This document shows positions 25,250-38,078 of a stretch of DNA of 64,000 bases, piece by piece. The translations under genes were made by a program, and so were the position numbers. Source of the stretch: Rhodamnia argentea. Taxonomy: Eukaryota; Streptophyta; Magnoliopsida; Myrtales; Myrtaceae. Below the pieces are notes generated by a model, which was not told where the DNA came from, did not search any database, and saw only the letters and a list, made by a program, of their open reading frames with translations. How positions within the stretch are numbered: position 1 is the first letter of the stretch; the number at the start of each line of letters is the position of its first letter. The stretch covers positions 8,122,001 to 8,186,000 of the forward strand of contig NC_063153.1 in assembly GCF_020921035.1 (NCBI RefSeq). The letters are read 5' to 3'.

Positions 25250-26579
25250 TTTAACTTCTTTTGACTTTCATACTTATGGCTTAAGAATCCCACTTTAATC
25301 AAGTGTGCTTTGCTTTGCAAAAATGTGAAGAAATAAAAAAGGAACAATAGGTTGTGACTTTTGATGTTCTTTTGGAGGATAAGACCTTGATTTATAATCC
25401 TGTTTTCCTTAGAACATTTTGGAATTGCAACCCTCCTAATGTTTAAATGTGGCGGAGGAGGACCTCCATCTTTTAGACAACTACGAATCGGTCGTAACTA
25501 ATCTTTACTAAAATAACCAGAACTTTGGTTACGTAGGTCAAAATGATTCTTCCTCACTTCGGTCAAGTTTTCTAATCGACTCCTGAAAATGATTATTGGC
25601 GACACTTAGAGCTATATAGGTTATTCAAAAACCTAAAATAAAATGTTTCAAACTGTTGCATAAGCTATGGAGCTTGGAAGAGCCTCGCCCCCCTCGAAGT
25701 GATGAGCCTTTTGGGTCGTCCCAATGAACCAATCGCCGATCACGTTCTTAGAAAAATTCCTTAGTCGATGAATCCCTGTCTCGGAGGGCCGCAACAATGG
25801 TCAAAAGAAGCCCTCTCGATCTACTAGAAGATCCAATTTCACTTTATGCGACGTATATACTCTAAACACCTCGTTTTTTCTTTAAATAAGTATGAAACCA
25901 TCCGATGCCTCTTTCATTACTCATGATTATCTAAATCCTATCATTTTCAGAACACGATTCAACAAATCATAAAAGAGATAAGCACCAGTGACAGCTAATG
26001 AAAAGTCAAATTGAAAGTCATCTTTGTTCGAAAGCTATAAAATCATAAGCAATGTCTCTCTTAATTAAACTCTTTATCGAGTGAGCTTAAAGTCAAAAAA
26101 AGCTCTCTCGAAGTATTAAAACACCCGATAGTCGTCCAACCTAAAATAGGGTCAACAATTGACATATTCAGCACGAACAATTGTTGGTCGCAGTTATCGC
26201 TACAATAGTTTCAAGGAACTTCAAAAAATCGATATCTCAAAGGGAAAGTCCAATACGTAATTCCTAAAATCCCACATCTTCTTAGGATATGAGCAGCCTT
26301 ATTCTTACCATTTAATAACTTAGATTCGACCCAAATGTCACCGGTGAAATCGACGCAGTTAAAGCTCCAAATTTACATGCTAAGGGAGGGAAAAATAACA
26401 TGTCACCAATCCCTTGCGGATGGCGTTTCCCAGCATCAATCTACATTTTTTGCCTTTATTTGAGCTGCACAAAGGAGAGAAGAGAAGTCCATTTTTCTCT
26501 TTTTTATTCAACTAGATGGCCTGAGGGGCTGAGTTGGGCCTTTGATGATAGACTGATTTACCATAATAATAAATAGTCA
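25250..26579 (+). mobile_element. Possible Gypsy-type 5' LTR (relic)
   Basis: No gene. At 26581-26598 lies TGGTGACTCCGCCGTGGG, which resembles the primer-binding site and start of the internal region of Tat/Ogre-like Gypsy elements (TGGCGACTCCGCTGGGG type). The preceding sequence would then be an LTR of up to about 1.3 kb ending ...AGTCA at 26579. The left boundary is not established; it is only limited by the end of the TNL-C/E similarity near 25245. No partner LTR or coding domain is seen in the window. Confidence 0.35.
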
Positions 26580-26655
26580 ATGGTGACTCCGCCGTGGGAA
26601 GAGCAGCTTCTTTCTTGCTTGATAGGCCGGGTTCCATTTACTAGCGCGAACCGAG

Positions 26656-28072
26656 TTTGCTTATGGTAACGCTCTAGAAAAAATATTTTTGTTCCCAAAG
26701 TTTTGGAAACACTTTTTTACCATATATGTTTCTATTTCCAAAGTGTTCCCAAAACACTTTGGAAACAGCAATACGTATTGTAAAAAAGTGTTTCCAAAGT
26801 GTTTCGGAAACACTTTTGAGAAACAGAAACACTTTTGAAGCAGAAAAAAAAAAAAAACTTTCTTCTGCGTTCCTGGAATACTTTCTAAAAACACATTTGG
26901 AACATTTTTTTAAAAACAATTGGGAACAATTTTGTTTTTGAATACTCTCTTCTCTTTTGTTCTTGCACGATGTTAGCACTTGATTTTTTATCATTTTATT
27001 TTATAAAATTAATTAAAAATACCAAACAATTCATAAAATTACAAAATCAACGTTGGAAGTTTTGGCCTAGCCTTAGGAACCAATTTTGAACAAAAAATAT
27101 TTTTCGTAATTTTTGACATTTTTGGGATTTATTTTAATTATAAAAATATCCGAAAATCAATAAAAATAGTAATCATGGTCAGAAAAATGTGCAAAAATAG
27201 TCCATATTTTTATTTTAATTACCTTTTCATTTTGGCCTCTTAAAGTTTTAAAAATTCAGTTTGGGACCACATGTCTCTTTATTGAACATAATCCTAAATT
27301 GACTAAAAATTTTTCATTTTAAATCATTTTAGCCAAAATTTTTTACTTTTAGAGTCATGACACGAGACTTTGATACCCTGCATCTCATTTCAGTCCTCAC
27401 GTTTGGAAAAATTGCACAATTGGACTAAAATGACCTAAATGCACAAATATTTTTTATTTTAGTCCACGGTTGCACTCAAAGTGCAATTAATATTTTTCTA
27501 GGGGTCCCCATTTAAAGGTAATCATATTTTTAACTACTTGGGAGCATTTATGTATGACACATAATTGTAATTTTTCCTATCTATAGAAAACATATTTGAT
27601 GTTCTTGTTGTCCAATTTCAATTCGTCTTCTCTTTCAGTTTTTTTTTTTTTTTACGAGTTGATCTCGTCCGTATTGTAATTTGATAAATAGTGTATAAAT
27701 TACTGATACTTATATTGGTCTAATTTGATTTAGTAAATTGAACAAATAAGATTTAATTTGATTTAGTAAGTTAAAAAGATAAAGACATCTTAATTTTAAA
27801 ATATATATAGTCTCCTTAATTAAATGACAAATTTAGGAACAATTGTTTTGCGGTTACCAAACGTTTTTTTTTTTTTTGGTTTCGAGAATAAAAACTTTAT
27901 GCAGTTACCAAAAATGTTTATGCTCTTTTTTTATTTATTTCAAGAACATAATTTTTTTGCGGTTACCAAACACGTTTTTATTCCCAAACATTGTTGTCGG
28001 GAACAAAAACAGAAAAAAGTAGTTTTGTTCTAAAAGTTGTTCTGAGAACAGAAACGTTGCCATATGCAGCCT
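26656..28072. mobile_element. Inverted-repeat DNA transposon, non-autonomous (about 1.4 kb)
   Basis: The left end reads GCTTATGGTAACG and the right end, reverse complemented, reads GGCTGCATATGGCAACG; both continue into sequences rich in TTTTGTTCCC/GGAAACA. No transposase is readable. The left arm has internal repeats of a GGAAACACTTT motif (26700-26850), and the right arm repeats GGTTACCAAACA. The middle (about 27000-27600) is AT-rich without features. The ends resemble those of the elements at 48196 and 60347 (GGGC.TG.ATGGTAACA type), suggesting one superfamily, possibly PIF/Harbinger-like. No clear target duplication was found. Confidence 0.55.
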
Positions 28073-28197
28073 AAAAATGCTGTCCGAGCCGTGCTGGATA
28101 GTCACCCATCATGCGGCTCTCAAACCCAACCCGTAGTGGATTTTGGTAGACAAAGTCAAAGCACTTGATCCTTTGCCCCATACTTTGAGATGCTCCT

Positions 28198-30770
28198 TGT
28201 CATGACCCAATCCTTGGGCATGCGGTATCCGTGTCAAATCGTCCCTCCGGTCATAAAAGATTGCGCCCCAGGCTCGCTATTGACCCATGATACTTTGTTA
28301 CGCAAGCGGAAGTGCTTAATACTCCCGGACAATAAATAAAATAGGGACAAAAAAGCATGAAACACTTCAATTCAAAAACATCATTTCGTTTCCGGACATG
28401 TTTTGACCCAATCAAGGTAATATACTAATCAGCCTCATGCTTCGAGGCATGGTAAGGTTAAACTTTGTATCTACTCTAAATGAGGTCTACGTCACCCTTG
28501 CTTTAATAGTTCCACAAGAACTACTAGCTCCATCAACTCAAACTTGAAAAGTTTATTGACGACGGGGTGAGATATAAATCTCGATGAGTCACAATTGCAT
28601 ATAGTCCATTTATTAACGATGAACTGCGTGATTAATATGAATAGATCCATGCAACACAATGCTGGAGTCTATTAATACGATACACACAACACAATGCTAG
28701 GGTCTATTAATATGATCCATGCAACAAAATACTGTGGTCGTTATCCGGTAAACCGGGCATCGTCCCATTTCCTCTCGGCGATGGCAACTATCGGTGGTAA
28801 CACAATACCCCGAGTAGGCATTCCTTTAAGGAGCTTCGATCCGTCATAAGCTCGCAACAGAATCGGACGATCCATGACACAACATAGAAGGTAGGGCAAC
28901 TAAAGAGTCGTATGGTCCATGCCATAGACACGATATGAACTTGCCAGGCCACACATCATTGTTCCATCATATGACCAATCAATTCATCCAACAACCATTT
29001 CATTCTTATTTTTGAGTTTAGCTGGATACTCACACAATCGTGCTAAAAAAACTTGGCTCTCGGCCATTCTCATGCTAACACATACAACTTGAGTCATGCG
29101 AGGTCATATGGATGCATAATACCAACCACAAGGTTTAGCAAGAACGTACAAGGTTAATAGTTCTCACACTAGCATCCAATCAATCCTCAATCAATCATAG
29201 TACATAATTGCGTAATTGGGGCAATCAATCAATTAACACCAATAGCCAATTCAATGGTAAATATAAACACCTTGAAAACCAATTTCATTCTTGTAAAAGT
29301 GTTCCGAAATCAAGTAATCAAGTCTCAAGCAATTGAGATCGATTAACCTCCTCAATTAGGGACATTTAGCCTAAGCCCAATTTCTAACTTAAACCGATCC
29401 TAATCGATCTATCTAAACACCTAAATAATCTAATCACACTAATTCCGAATGTAATTAGCGACTTGACCAGGGATTAAAGGTCAACTTACAATTAACTAGA
29501 TGAGGTGAGTGCGACGCTGATCCCCAAAAATCCTTCGAACATGAACTTAGACTCGATCGGATCACGAGCTCTAATTCTTGGACAATTTGGCCTAATTCCT
29601 CGGCCAACTTGGCTCACGGACTCAAGACGCGGCCCGGGAATAGTGGCACCAGAGCTTGGCACACTCAGCACACGGGCCCGGCCATAAAGGCTCACAACTT
29701 AGGACAAGGCCCGGGACAACCTGGCACATGGCCAAGACACTCGGCCCACCTCATAGGACACGTCCCAGATCGGATCGAGCCATTGCCTAGCCCGTTGGCC
29801 CGCGGATCAAGGCACTCGGCGGGGCTCGTCGGGACATGGGACTTTGGGGCTATTCTTGGCTCTTTGGGGCAGCGCACGGCTGAAGCAAGGGTGGTAGTGG
29901 CTGGTGGTGGTTCGAGGGGACGTCGGCATGAGGTAGTAGCGGCTCTCGAGGGCCGGAGGGGCCGGAAGCAACGACAACAGCAGATCCGGAGCAAGACAGG
30001 GGCGTCGAGGCTGTTTTCAGGTTGGCTCAAGGCAAGGAACGACGAACGGTGGCTACAGGTAGAGGAGGGAGCGACAAGGTTTGGTTTAGTGACCACAACA
30101 GAATCGAAGAATGGCAGAAGCGGTGAGCTGTTCGAGCGGATGTAGAGGATGAGAAAAAAAAATAGGGGATACGGGGTAGTGGCTAGTTTCAAGCTTGCGG
30201 TGGTCTGTCCATTTGCCCGACGGTGTGCGGTGGTGGTTGTGGTAGCTGGGATCGTCGACGGGGCGGGAGGGAAAGTGAGGGATGGTGTTCGGTGGCTGGG
30301 GGAGTCACACAACCAAGAAGAAGGGAGAGCAAGAAGGAAAGAAGAAAAAGAAGAGGAAGAACAGAAGGGGGGCTGCACGATAGAAACATGAGAGTCGGTT
30401 GGGGGGAAAGAGAGAGAAAATGAGAGTTAGAATTTTTGAATTTTGGGAAAAAGAAGTGATAAGGTGGGACGCACAAAGGAATCGACCATTTCTGTCTTCT
30501 AGTGAATAATATACATGGGCAAAATGGTCATTTGATATCTTGAGACTGGATGGACATTTCAAAGCTAGGCTCGGGCGTGAGGATTTCAATCCGAAGGCGC
30601 GACGACTAAACGATTGGATCCTAAACTAATTCAATCGACGTCTCGGGAATTATCCAAATCTCATCACTCAATTTCTTAAAATCCAATATTTCATGATAAA
30701 TTGAAACTAAATGTCGAACCTTTTATTGAATTCGGATAACTTATAGACGCCGAAATTTCAGGGCGTCACA
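28198..30770 (-). mobile_element. Long LTR (about 2.6 kb) of a Gypsy-like retrotransposon
   Basis: Read on the minus strand, a purine tract AGGGAGGAG (30779-30771) is followed by TGTGACGCCCTGAAATTTCG, a typical plant LTR start. A matching end, GTCATGACA, lies at 28198-28206, giving TG...CA termini and about 2573 bp. About 100 bp of internal sequence beyond the tract remain before TNL-D begins. The GC-rich segment 29600-30400 contains overlapping open frames on both strands that look like chance frames of low-complexity sequence, not genes. Only one LTR is visible, so target duplication and age cannot be read. Confidence 0.5.
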
Positions 30771-31886
30771 CTCCTCCCTGGCGATCCAGCGGCTAGGTCG
30801 CTCATGATAGACTTAACTTTAAGCCGCTAGCCTTTGGTTCGAATAAGTCAAGTCCCCTTGGTTGATTCACTCGGGTGGTTTTCCTAATCTTCCTTAACTT
30901 CGGACTCGTTCTGATTTGAGGAAGGAGGCACCGGCTATGGTATACCAAATCACCGTCATATTAGCCAAGAACTCATGGTGAGTGAGAGATTTAATGATTG
31001 ACCCTAATTTGCATAGCAAAGCTCCTGCTATGGCGAACTCAAATGCTGGAAGGAGCAGCAACAATGCAAGAGGAGGCGAGTACCAAGTATTCCTGAGTTT
31101 CCATGGACTAGATATTAGAGATGGATTCACCGATTTCCTCCATCATGACTTGGTAGATCATGGTGCTAACGTCTTCATAGATGACAAAGAACTTTGAGTT
31201 GGCGAAAAGATTGGTGGAGAGCTTCTGCGGGCGATCGACAACTCCCAAATCTACATACCCATCTTCTCGAGAAATTATGCTGATAGTAAATGGAGTCTCC
31301 GGGAGCTCGCTAGGATTGTAGACAGTACATCCATGTCGGAGGGTAAGAAACAGATTCTACCCATTTTTTACAACGTGGAGCTTGATGATGTTAAGCTTAA
31401 AACCCAATTATACAATATGGCCATACTTGAACAGAAGAAGAAGTTTCCTAAAGAAGTAGAATCCTAGCAGCAGGTTCTTATGAAGGTCAATTAGTTCAAG
31501 GGCTGGAGCCTGCCAAAGCGTAGAAGGTAAGCTCTAAAGATCCCCGACATTTTCGGCTCTAGAATCTTGTCCGTCCCAATTCAAGGGACATCGTGAGATA
31601 AGTAAATTAGCAAATCTTCACATAGTACAATGATATGCATGCGTTATAAAGGATAAGCAAAAGGAGCATACCCTTTTTTGGAGTTAGAGGCTTACATGCT
31701 AGTTTATTTGATAGTAACAGATTTTGTAACTAATGAAATGGCCTCTATTTGTGGTAGCCCAATGGAACTTATGAAGTTGGTAGTTAAAGAGCTTTTGCAT
31801 AGGCTGAAGAGAAGATATAAGTTTGTGACTGAACATTTAGTTGGACTTGATGGTCCAGTGGAAGGAGTATTGAAATTGTTAGATGT

Positions 31887-32260
31887 GGGAAAAGTATACT
31901 AGAAGTATCATAACTTTTATATGGCGTTCACTTGAGTGCCATAACTTTCAAAACGTTTACTTAAGTGCCATAACTTTCAAAAATCGTTCACTTGAGTGCT
32001 ATGTTGATGTGAACGCTGGAAAAGTTGACGTAGCAGCCGGGAAGCTGACGTGGCTCACCGGAAAGATGACGTGGCATGTTGGAAAGGCGACGTGACACGC
32101 CGGAAAAGTTGATGTAGCACTCAAGTGAATGATTTGGCTCTGACGTTGCACTCAAGTGAACGATTTTTTAAAGTTATAGTACTTAAGTGAATGTTTTGAA
32201 AGTTATGGCACTCAAGTGAACGCCGTACACAAGTTATGGCACTTTTAGTGTACTTATCCC
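31887..32260. mobile_element. Mutator-type MITE (374 bp) in the TNL-D NB-ARC exon
   Basis: The terminal inverted repeats are about 110 bp long: GGGAAAAGTATACTAGAAGT on the left and GGGATAAGTACACTAAAAGT on the right (reverse complement). The element is flanked by a perfect 9-bp target duplication gttagatgt (31878-31886 and 32261-32269), the Mutator hallmark. The arms contain sub-repeats of GTTCACTTGAGTGCCATAAC. The centre holds about five 21-bp repeats. There is no coding capacity. It splits the codons before the P-loop. Confidence 0.95.
32016..32125 (+). repeat. 21-bp tandem repeats with TGACGT cores inside the MITE
   Basis: About five units of the form CCGGAAAAGTTGACGTAGCA, with variants containing TGACGTGGC twice and CGACGTGAC once. 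TGACG is the core bound by TGA-class bZIP factors and ACGT by other plant bZIPs, so this is a dense candidate binding array. That is a motif match only. Confidence 0.7.
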
Positions 32261-32784
32261 GTTAGATGTTAACTATAGTAATGTGAGGTTGTTCGAAATT
32301 CATGGGATGGGGGGTATCGGTAAAAGCACTCTTGCTAAAGTCATTTTCAACAAAATTTCTTCTCACTTTGGAGTGCGTTGCGCCTTCCTTGATGACGTTC
32401 GAGAAAAGTCAAAGAAGGATGGTTTAGTCAAGTTGTAGAAGAAGCTAGTAAGAGAAATTGTTAGTCCTATAGCAGCAGATATTATTGATGACGTTGATCA
32501 AGGAAGGATGAGGATTCAAGATATACTTGGCAATAAGAAGGTTCTCATTGTTCTTGATGACGTTGATGAGAAAGAACAAATCGAGAATTTAATTGGACGA
32601 GATTAGTTGCATCCAGGATCGAGGATAATTATCACTACTAGGAACACTATTGTATTGAAGATTAAGGGAGGAATTCTGGCTTATGAAATGAAGGAGTTGA
32701 ATTTTGACCATGTACTCCAACTTTTCAAAAGGCATAAGGTTCTCTCGGCAAAGGAATTTGTGACCTCTCGAGAGATATTGTCTC

Positions 32785-32898
32785 CGTTAGAGTATTAGCA
32801 AGTTGGGATATAAGTGAAATTGTACTAGGCTTAATCTTAAGCCTATAAGTACTCCTCTTATTCTCATAAATAAGACAATTGCTCTTTTATCGTTAACA
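32785..32898 (+). repeat. 5' LTR of copia-2
   Basis: 114 bp ending TCGTTAACA and followed by the primer-binding site. It shares the segment TATTAGCAAGTTGGG and the CTATAAGTACTC block with the copia-1 LTR. Confidence 0.92.
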
Positions 32899-33670
32899 TG
32901 ATATCAGAGCACAATTAAAACTAAATCCTAGATTTGACACCGGTGACCACCAACCTCCACAAAACTCCCGCTCCGACTCGACCGGACCTATCCATGAAGG
33001 ATCTGACGTCATAAGAAGTTGCCTAACCGGGCAACCCCGAGTCTGAGTTTCCTAGACCGGGCGACCTAGGGAAGGTGTTGCCCGGACCGGGCGACCCGGG
33101 CCAAGCGACTCCAAGGCTAAGTCGCTCGGATCGAGCGACCCTAGGGCGGACGTCGCCCGGTCCGATGACCTAATTCGAGGTCAATTTCTCTTGCGACCTC
33201 GTTGTTATAAGTAAAGTGCTCTCGTGAATGGGTTAATTGTGCTGAGTGTGCTGTTGGGATGATCCATGAATTGGTTTGCTCATTATGTTACTGTGAGTGG
33301 GTTTATTGATGAAGGTGTGGCCACTGTGAATGGCATTTTTCGTTGATAGATGGTTTATTGCTGATTCTTTGTTGATTTTGTTGATCCGAGGTTAAAATTT
33401 GGTGCCATTTTTGATTGGTTTGGTAATGGTAGTGGTGAATTTGGCACTAGTTGTGGTATCTGAAAGGAGCATTGAATTTGGTGGTGCTTTTTTTTTTTGG
33501 CTGAATGTGATGTTTTGAAGTGTCGGTTCTTCCGAATTTTGTGTTCGAAGTTGGAGTGACATGTGGGGTTACCGAGATTTGTGGATACTCGAAGAAGTTA
33601 TATAGTAAGTGGGGTATGTTATTTATTACATACGCGGGTCAAGTTTCCAGTGATAAGTGGTTTGGAAGGA

Positions 33671-36600
33671 TGCCTAATAGTTCATCTAGCTCTCCATCCA
33701 TTGTTTCGGGGTTGGGCCCCTCTAGTGCTCTTCGAGTTAAGTATCTTTCGGTCAATATTATAGTATTATGGTCGATGGCTCTTTTGACTTTTATTTATTC
33801 TAATCGCCGGTTTAGATGGCTTGAAGAAGAACCACCTACAGATTCAGCTAGAGAAGAATGAAAGTACGTAGATGCTACTTTGCACATACTTTTATGGGGA
33901 AGTATAGCTGAATCTGTTCGCCATCTTTTCATGGATTGCACTACGGCCTGTGAGGTATGGACAAAGTGTGCTTTACTATATTCGGGACAGAATAACACGA
34001 GTCGAGTTTGTGATATGTGAGAGGCTTTATTTGAAGCCAAAATTGGTGATGCTAGTTTGGCGGAACATTATGCTAGTTTTGCATCTTTGTATTAATGCCT
34101 TAAGACTTATTTTCCACGTGCTACCATAGTTACTCGGATGCAGCAATGAAAAGCGGACATGATAACCGTGCTCTTTTTTCGTAGCCTTGGTCCATATCAT
34201 AGCGCTCTTCGTCAACAGATTACCTCTCAGAGCACTCTTCCTTCCATTGAAGGAGTGTGTTCTCGAGCTGCTCGTTATACTTCCAGTCCCAAGACTTCAG
34301 CAATTTTAGATAGTAGTGCTATGGTGGTTCGTGGAGGTTAAGGGACTCGTGGTCGTATTAGCGATCATGGACATTGGAATTCTGATAGTTCTTACCGTGG
34401 TCGTGGTTTTCAAGGTCGAGGTGCCGTTTGTGGTGGTGGTAATAATACTTCTAGAGGAGCTCGTGGTGGTGGTCGGGCGAATCGCTTTTGTACTCATTGC
34501 CCGCTTTCCGGGCATACTCTTAATTATTGTTATGACCTCTATCCCGAGCTACGGGGTCTACATGCTTCTATTGATACCGAGCCTTGGGCTCCTTCTCCTG
34601 GATCCTTTTTTGGAGAGGGTACGGTACACTTGACTCGTGTAGAATATAATGAGTTGGTCAGAGCACAACAGAGTGATAGTGGTGCTGTCTGCGGTCCTAC
34701 TGCTACTTTAGCACGGTGTAATGATCCTACCTGTCTCTTGTCTAGTACGGCTCATCTTCGTTCTTGGGTTATTGATCGGGTGCCACTCATCATATGATTG
34801 GTGATCCTCATCTTTTCACATCCACTTCATCTGTTCCTTCTACATTAGTCACCTTAGCAAATGGTTCTCATTCCAAAGTGACTGGTACATGTTGTGTATC
34901 ATTAAGTTCATCTATCTCCTTACCTTTTGTTTACCATATTCCACACTTTTCTTACAATCTATTATCAGTCGGTTCTATTACTCGTGATCTTGATTGCGAT
35001 ATCATCTTTTCTTCGTCTTCGTGTGTTCTTCGGGATCGGAAGGCTGGACGCCGAATAAGTGGTGGGCATGAAGCTGGTGGATTGTACATCTTAGACCCCG
35101 AGATTATTGCTCTTGCTACAACAGTTCAGAATAAAGCTGTGGATGATACTTATCGATTACATTGCCGTCTTGGTCATCCATTAGCGGACGTATTATGACA
35201 TTTTCATTTCGTGTCTAGTTCAAGTCTTCAGTTTAATTGCGAAACATATTAGTTGGGTAAACACCATCGTGAGTCTTTCTCTCCTTGTGTTTCGGGTCGT
35301 GCTTCACATCCATTCGAGTTAATTCACTCTGATGTATGGGGTCCAAGTCAAGAGTCTTCATTTGGTCTTCGCTATTTTATCACTTTTAGTGGCGATTGTA
35401 CTCATACAACTTGGTTATATTTAATAAAAGATCGTACTGAAGTTTTTCATTATTTACGCCAGGTTTATAATGAAATCCATACTCGATATGATTGTTCTAT
35501 TAAGTGTTTACGTATTGACAATGCTCATAGGTACTTTTCTTCTTCTACCTTCATTCCGTTTCTCAAATCTCATTATATTTTACATCAAAGTTCTTACGCT
35601 CACATTCCGCAACAAAATGGAGTTGCTGAATGTAAGAACAATCATTTGTTGGATGTTGCTCGTTGTCTACTTCTTCACACTCATATGCCTAAATCCTTTT
35701 GGAGCTATGCACTACTTACAGCATGTCATCTTATTAATCGTCTTACGTCCTCCGTGTTGAAAGGAGTTATTCCTTATGCTCTTCTTCATCCCGATTATTC
35801 TTTATAGTCCGTTCGCCTTCGTATTTTTGGATGTGTTTGTTTAGTTCATTCTTTCTCTCCTGGATTGGACAAATTATCTCATCGTGCAAAAAAATGTATA
35901 TTCGTGGGTTACTCCCGTACTCAAAAGGGATATATCCGTTATAATCCTACTCGTCGTCGAGAGTATGTTTTTGCTGATGTGACTTTCTTTGAGGATCAAG
36001 CATTTTTTGGCGATGCTCATCCTCGGGTACCATTAACCATGGATCTTCCGCCACCCTCTACACCTACATCTTAACCGGAGCCACCGTCTGTTACTCCCGA
36101 TGCTACTCCATCAGATCTAGGCTCACCATCACCGACTCCTCTGCAAGTTTATATACGTGGTCCTCGCTCTATTTGGGGTTATAACTCTCCACCAGCAAGT
36201 GCCCCACCATCGCCACCTCCAGTCCATGCTTCTAATCCTCCTCCACCGTCTCCCGCCAATTCTCCTATTGCTCATTGTACTCGATCTCGGTATCCTCTTT
36301 CTAACTTTATGTCTTATCATAACTTGAGCCCTCGGATGTCTGTCTTTGTGTCATCCCTTGCATTTGTGTACGTGTCGAGTAGTGTGTATGAAGCTTTAGC
36401 CCATCCCAGTTAGGCTCATGCTATGAAAGAGGAGATGGCTATATTACATCGTAATAAAACTTAGGAGCTAGTTCCGTTACCAGCTAATAAACGGTTAGTG
36501 GGTTGTCGCTTGGTCTTTGTTGTCAAACACAATCCGGATGGTTTAGTTGAGCACTTAAAAGTACATTTTGTGGCAAAGGGCTATACTCAAACTTATGGTA

Positions 36601-37893
36601 TTGATTATGATGAGATATTTTCTCCAGTAACTAAAATTCCTTCTGTTTGTATCGTTATTTCATTGGCTGCTCGATCTCGGTGGACTTTTCATTAGCTTGA
36701 TGTAAAAAATTCATTTCTTCATGGTGATCTTCACGAGAAAGTATATATGGAGCAACCACCTGGGTTTGTTGCTCAAGGGGAGAAGGTGTACATGTTACGA
36801 AAAGCTCTTTATGGACTTAAGCAATCTCCTCATGCATGGTTTGGTCGCTTTAGCGATGCGGTTATCACTTTTGGCATGCATCGGTGCAGCATGGATCACT
36901 CAGTATTTAGTATGTCATCTTTAAAAGAGTGTTATTCTTGTTGTCTATGTTGATGATATCATTGTCATAGGAAGTGATGTTGAAGGTATACAACGACTCA
37001 AGCAATTTCTAAAGAAGGAGTTTAGCACTAAAGACCTAGATTGTCTTCGATATTTTCTTGGCATCAAAGTTGCCTATGCTAATGGCAGTATTGCTCTCTC
37101 CTAGCGAAAATATACTCTTGATATTCTTTAGGAGGTCGGTTTACATGATGCCAACCCTGGTGACATATTTATGGACCTTGGAGTAAGGCTTGATAATGAA
37201 CATGGAGAATTTCTTCATGATTCAGAGAAGTATCGTCGGTTAGTAGGCAAGTTAAACTCGGTTAATAGGCAAGTTAAACTATCTTACCATTACTTGTTCG
37301 AATATTTCATTCGTTGTTAGTGTGGTGAGTCAATTTATGAGCTCTCATTGTACTACTCATTGGCAAGCTGCTCTATAAATTGTTCGGTATTTAAAGGGAG
37401 CTCCAGGTCAATGACTTGTGTTTCATAATCGGGGTCATCTTCATATATCTGGTTATTCTAATCCCGAGTCTTTGGAGGTGATAGGATATTCTGATGCAGA
37501 TCGGCCTGGTTGCTCTATGGATTGTCGGTCTACTTCGGGATACTGTCTCTTTCTTGGTAGTAATCTTGTGTCATGGAAAAGTAAGAAGCGATCTGTTATT
37601 TCCCGATCAAGTGCGGAGGCCGAGTATCGTGCTATGGCTAATGTTACGGGTGAACTCCAATGGGTTCGTATGTTTTTAGCCGAGATTGGACTGCCTATGA
37701 TCGGATCATCTACTCTCTGTTGCGATAATCTATCGCCTATTCATATTGCTAGCAATTCGGTGTTTCATGAGCGAACAAAGCATATAGAGGTGGATTGTCA
37801 TTTTGTTCGAGACAAGGTGAACTGTGGAGACATAAGATTTATGCACACACGTTCTGAAGAGCAACTAGCAGACATTTTCACAAAGCCTCTTTG
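33671..37893 (+). pseudogene. copia-2 gag-pol relic
   Basis: All copia domains are present in order: Gag (from 33671, MPNSSSSSPS), zinc knuckle (about 34489-34530), protease (near 34770, with DSGA frame-shifted), GAG-pre-integrase and integrase (35050-35800), reverse transcriptase (about 36480-37300) and RNase H (37418-37894, ADIFTKPL near the end). Many stop codons and frameshifts break every domain. A 21-22 bp local duplication (ggcaagttaaact unit) is seen at about 37245-37282. It cannot encode any complete enzyme. Confidence 0.92.
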
Positions 37894-37964
37894 ACGTGGA
37901 AGAGTTTCATATATTTGTCATAAGTTAGGTGTTTTTGATAGGTACGCTCCAACTTGAGGGGGAG

Positions 37965-38078
37965 TGTTATAATATTAGCAAGTTGGGGTATAAGTGTAAT
38001 TATACTAGGCTTAATCTTATGCCTATAAGTACTCCCCTTATTCTCAAAAATAAAACAATTGTTCTTTTATCGTTAACA
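37965..38078 (+). repeat. 3' LTR of copia-2
   Basis: 114 bp, TGTTATAATATTAG...GTTAACA, preceded by the polypurine tract and followed by the target duplication gtctc. Confidence 0.93.

Larger units (their letters stand above)
32785..38078 (+). mobile_element. Ty1-copia element (copia-2), old degenerate copy
   Basis: 114-bp LTRs at 32785-32898 and 37965-38078, PBS TGATATCAGAGC at 32899-32910, polypurine tract AGGGGGAG at 37957-37964, and 5-bp duplication gtctc at 32780-32784 and 38079-38083. I count about 11 differences between the two LTRs (about 10%), so it is much older than copia-1. The first base of the left LTR is mutated (CGTTAG instead of TGTTAG). The interior is the same family as copia-1 throughout. 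The insertion lies inside the NB-ARC exon of TNL-D, just before its GLPL motif. Confidence 0.95.

Noticed and set aside
29609..30378. Long overlapping open frames on both strands (178 and 228 codons)
   Set aside because: They lie in a GC-rich, low-complexity part of a putative LTR, are open on both strands at once, and show only Ser/Pro/Arg-rich composition with no domain.
31195..31197. Treating TNL-D TIR (31030-31197) as a short stand-alone TIR protein
   Set aside because: The stop lies inside the TIR fold, before the catalytic Glu, and homologous coding sequence continues afterwards, so it is a nonsense mutation.
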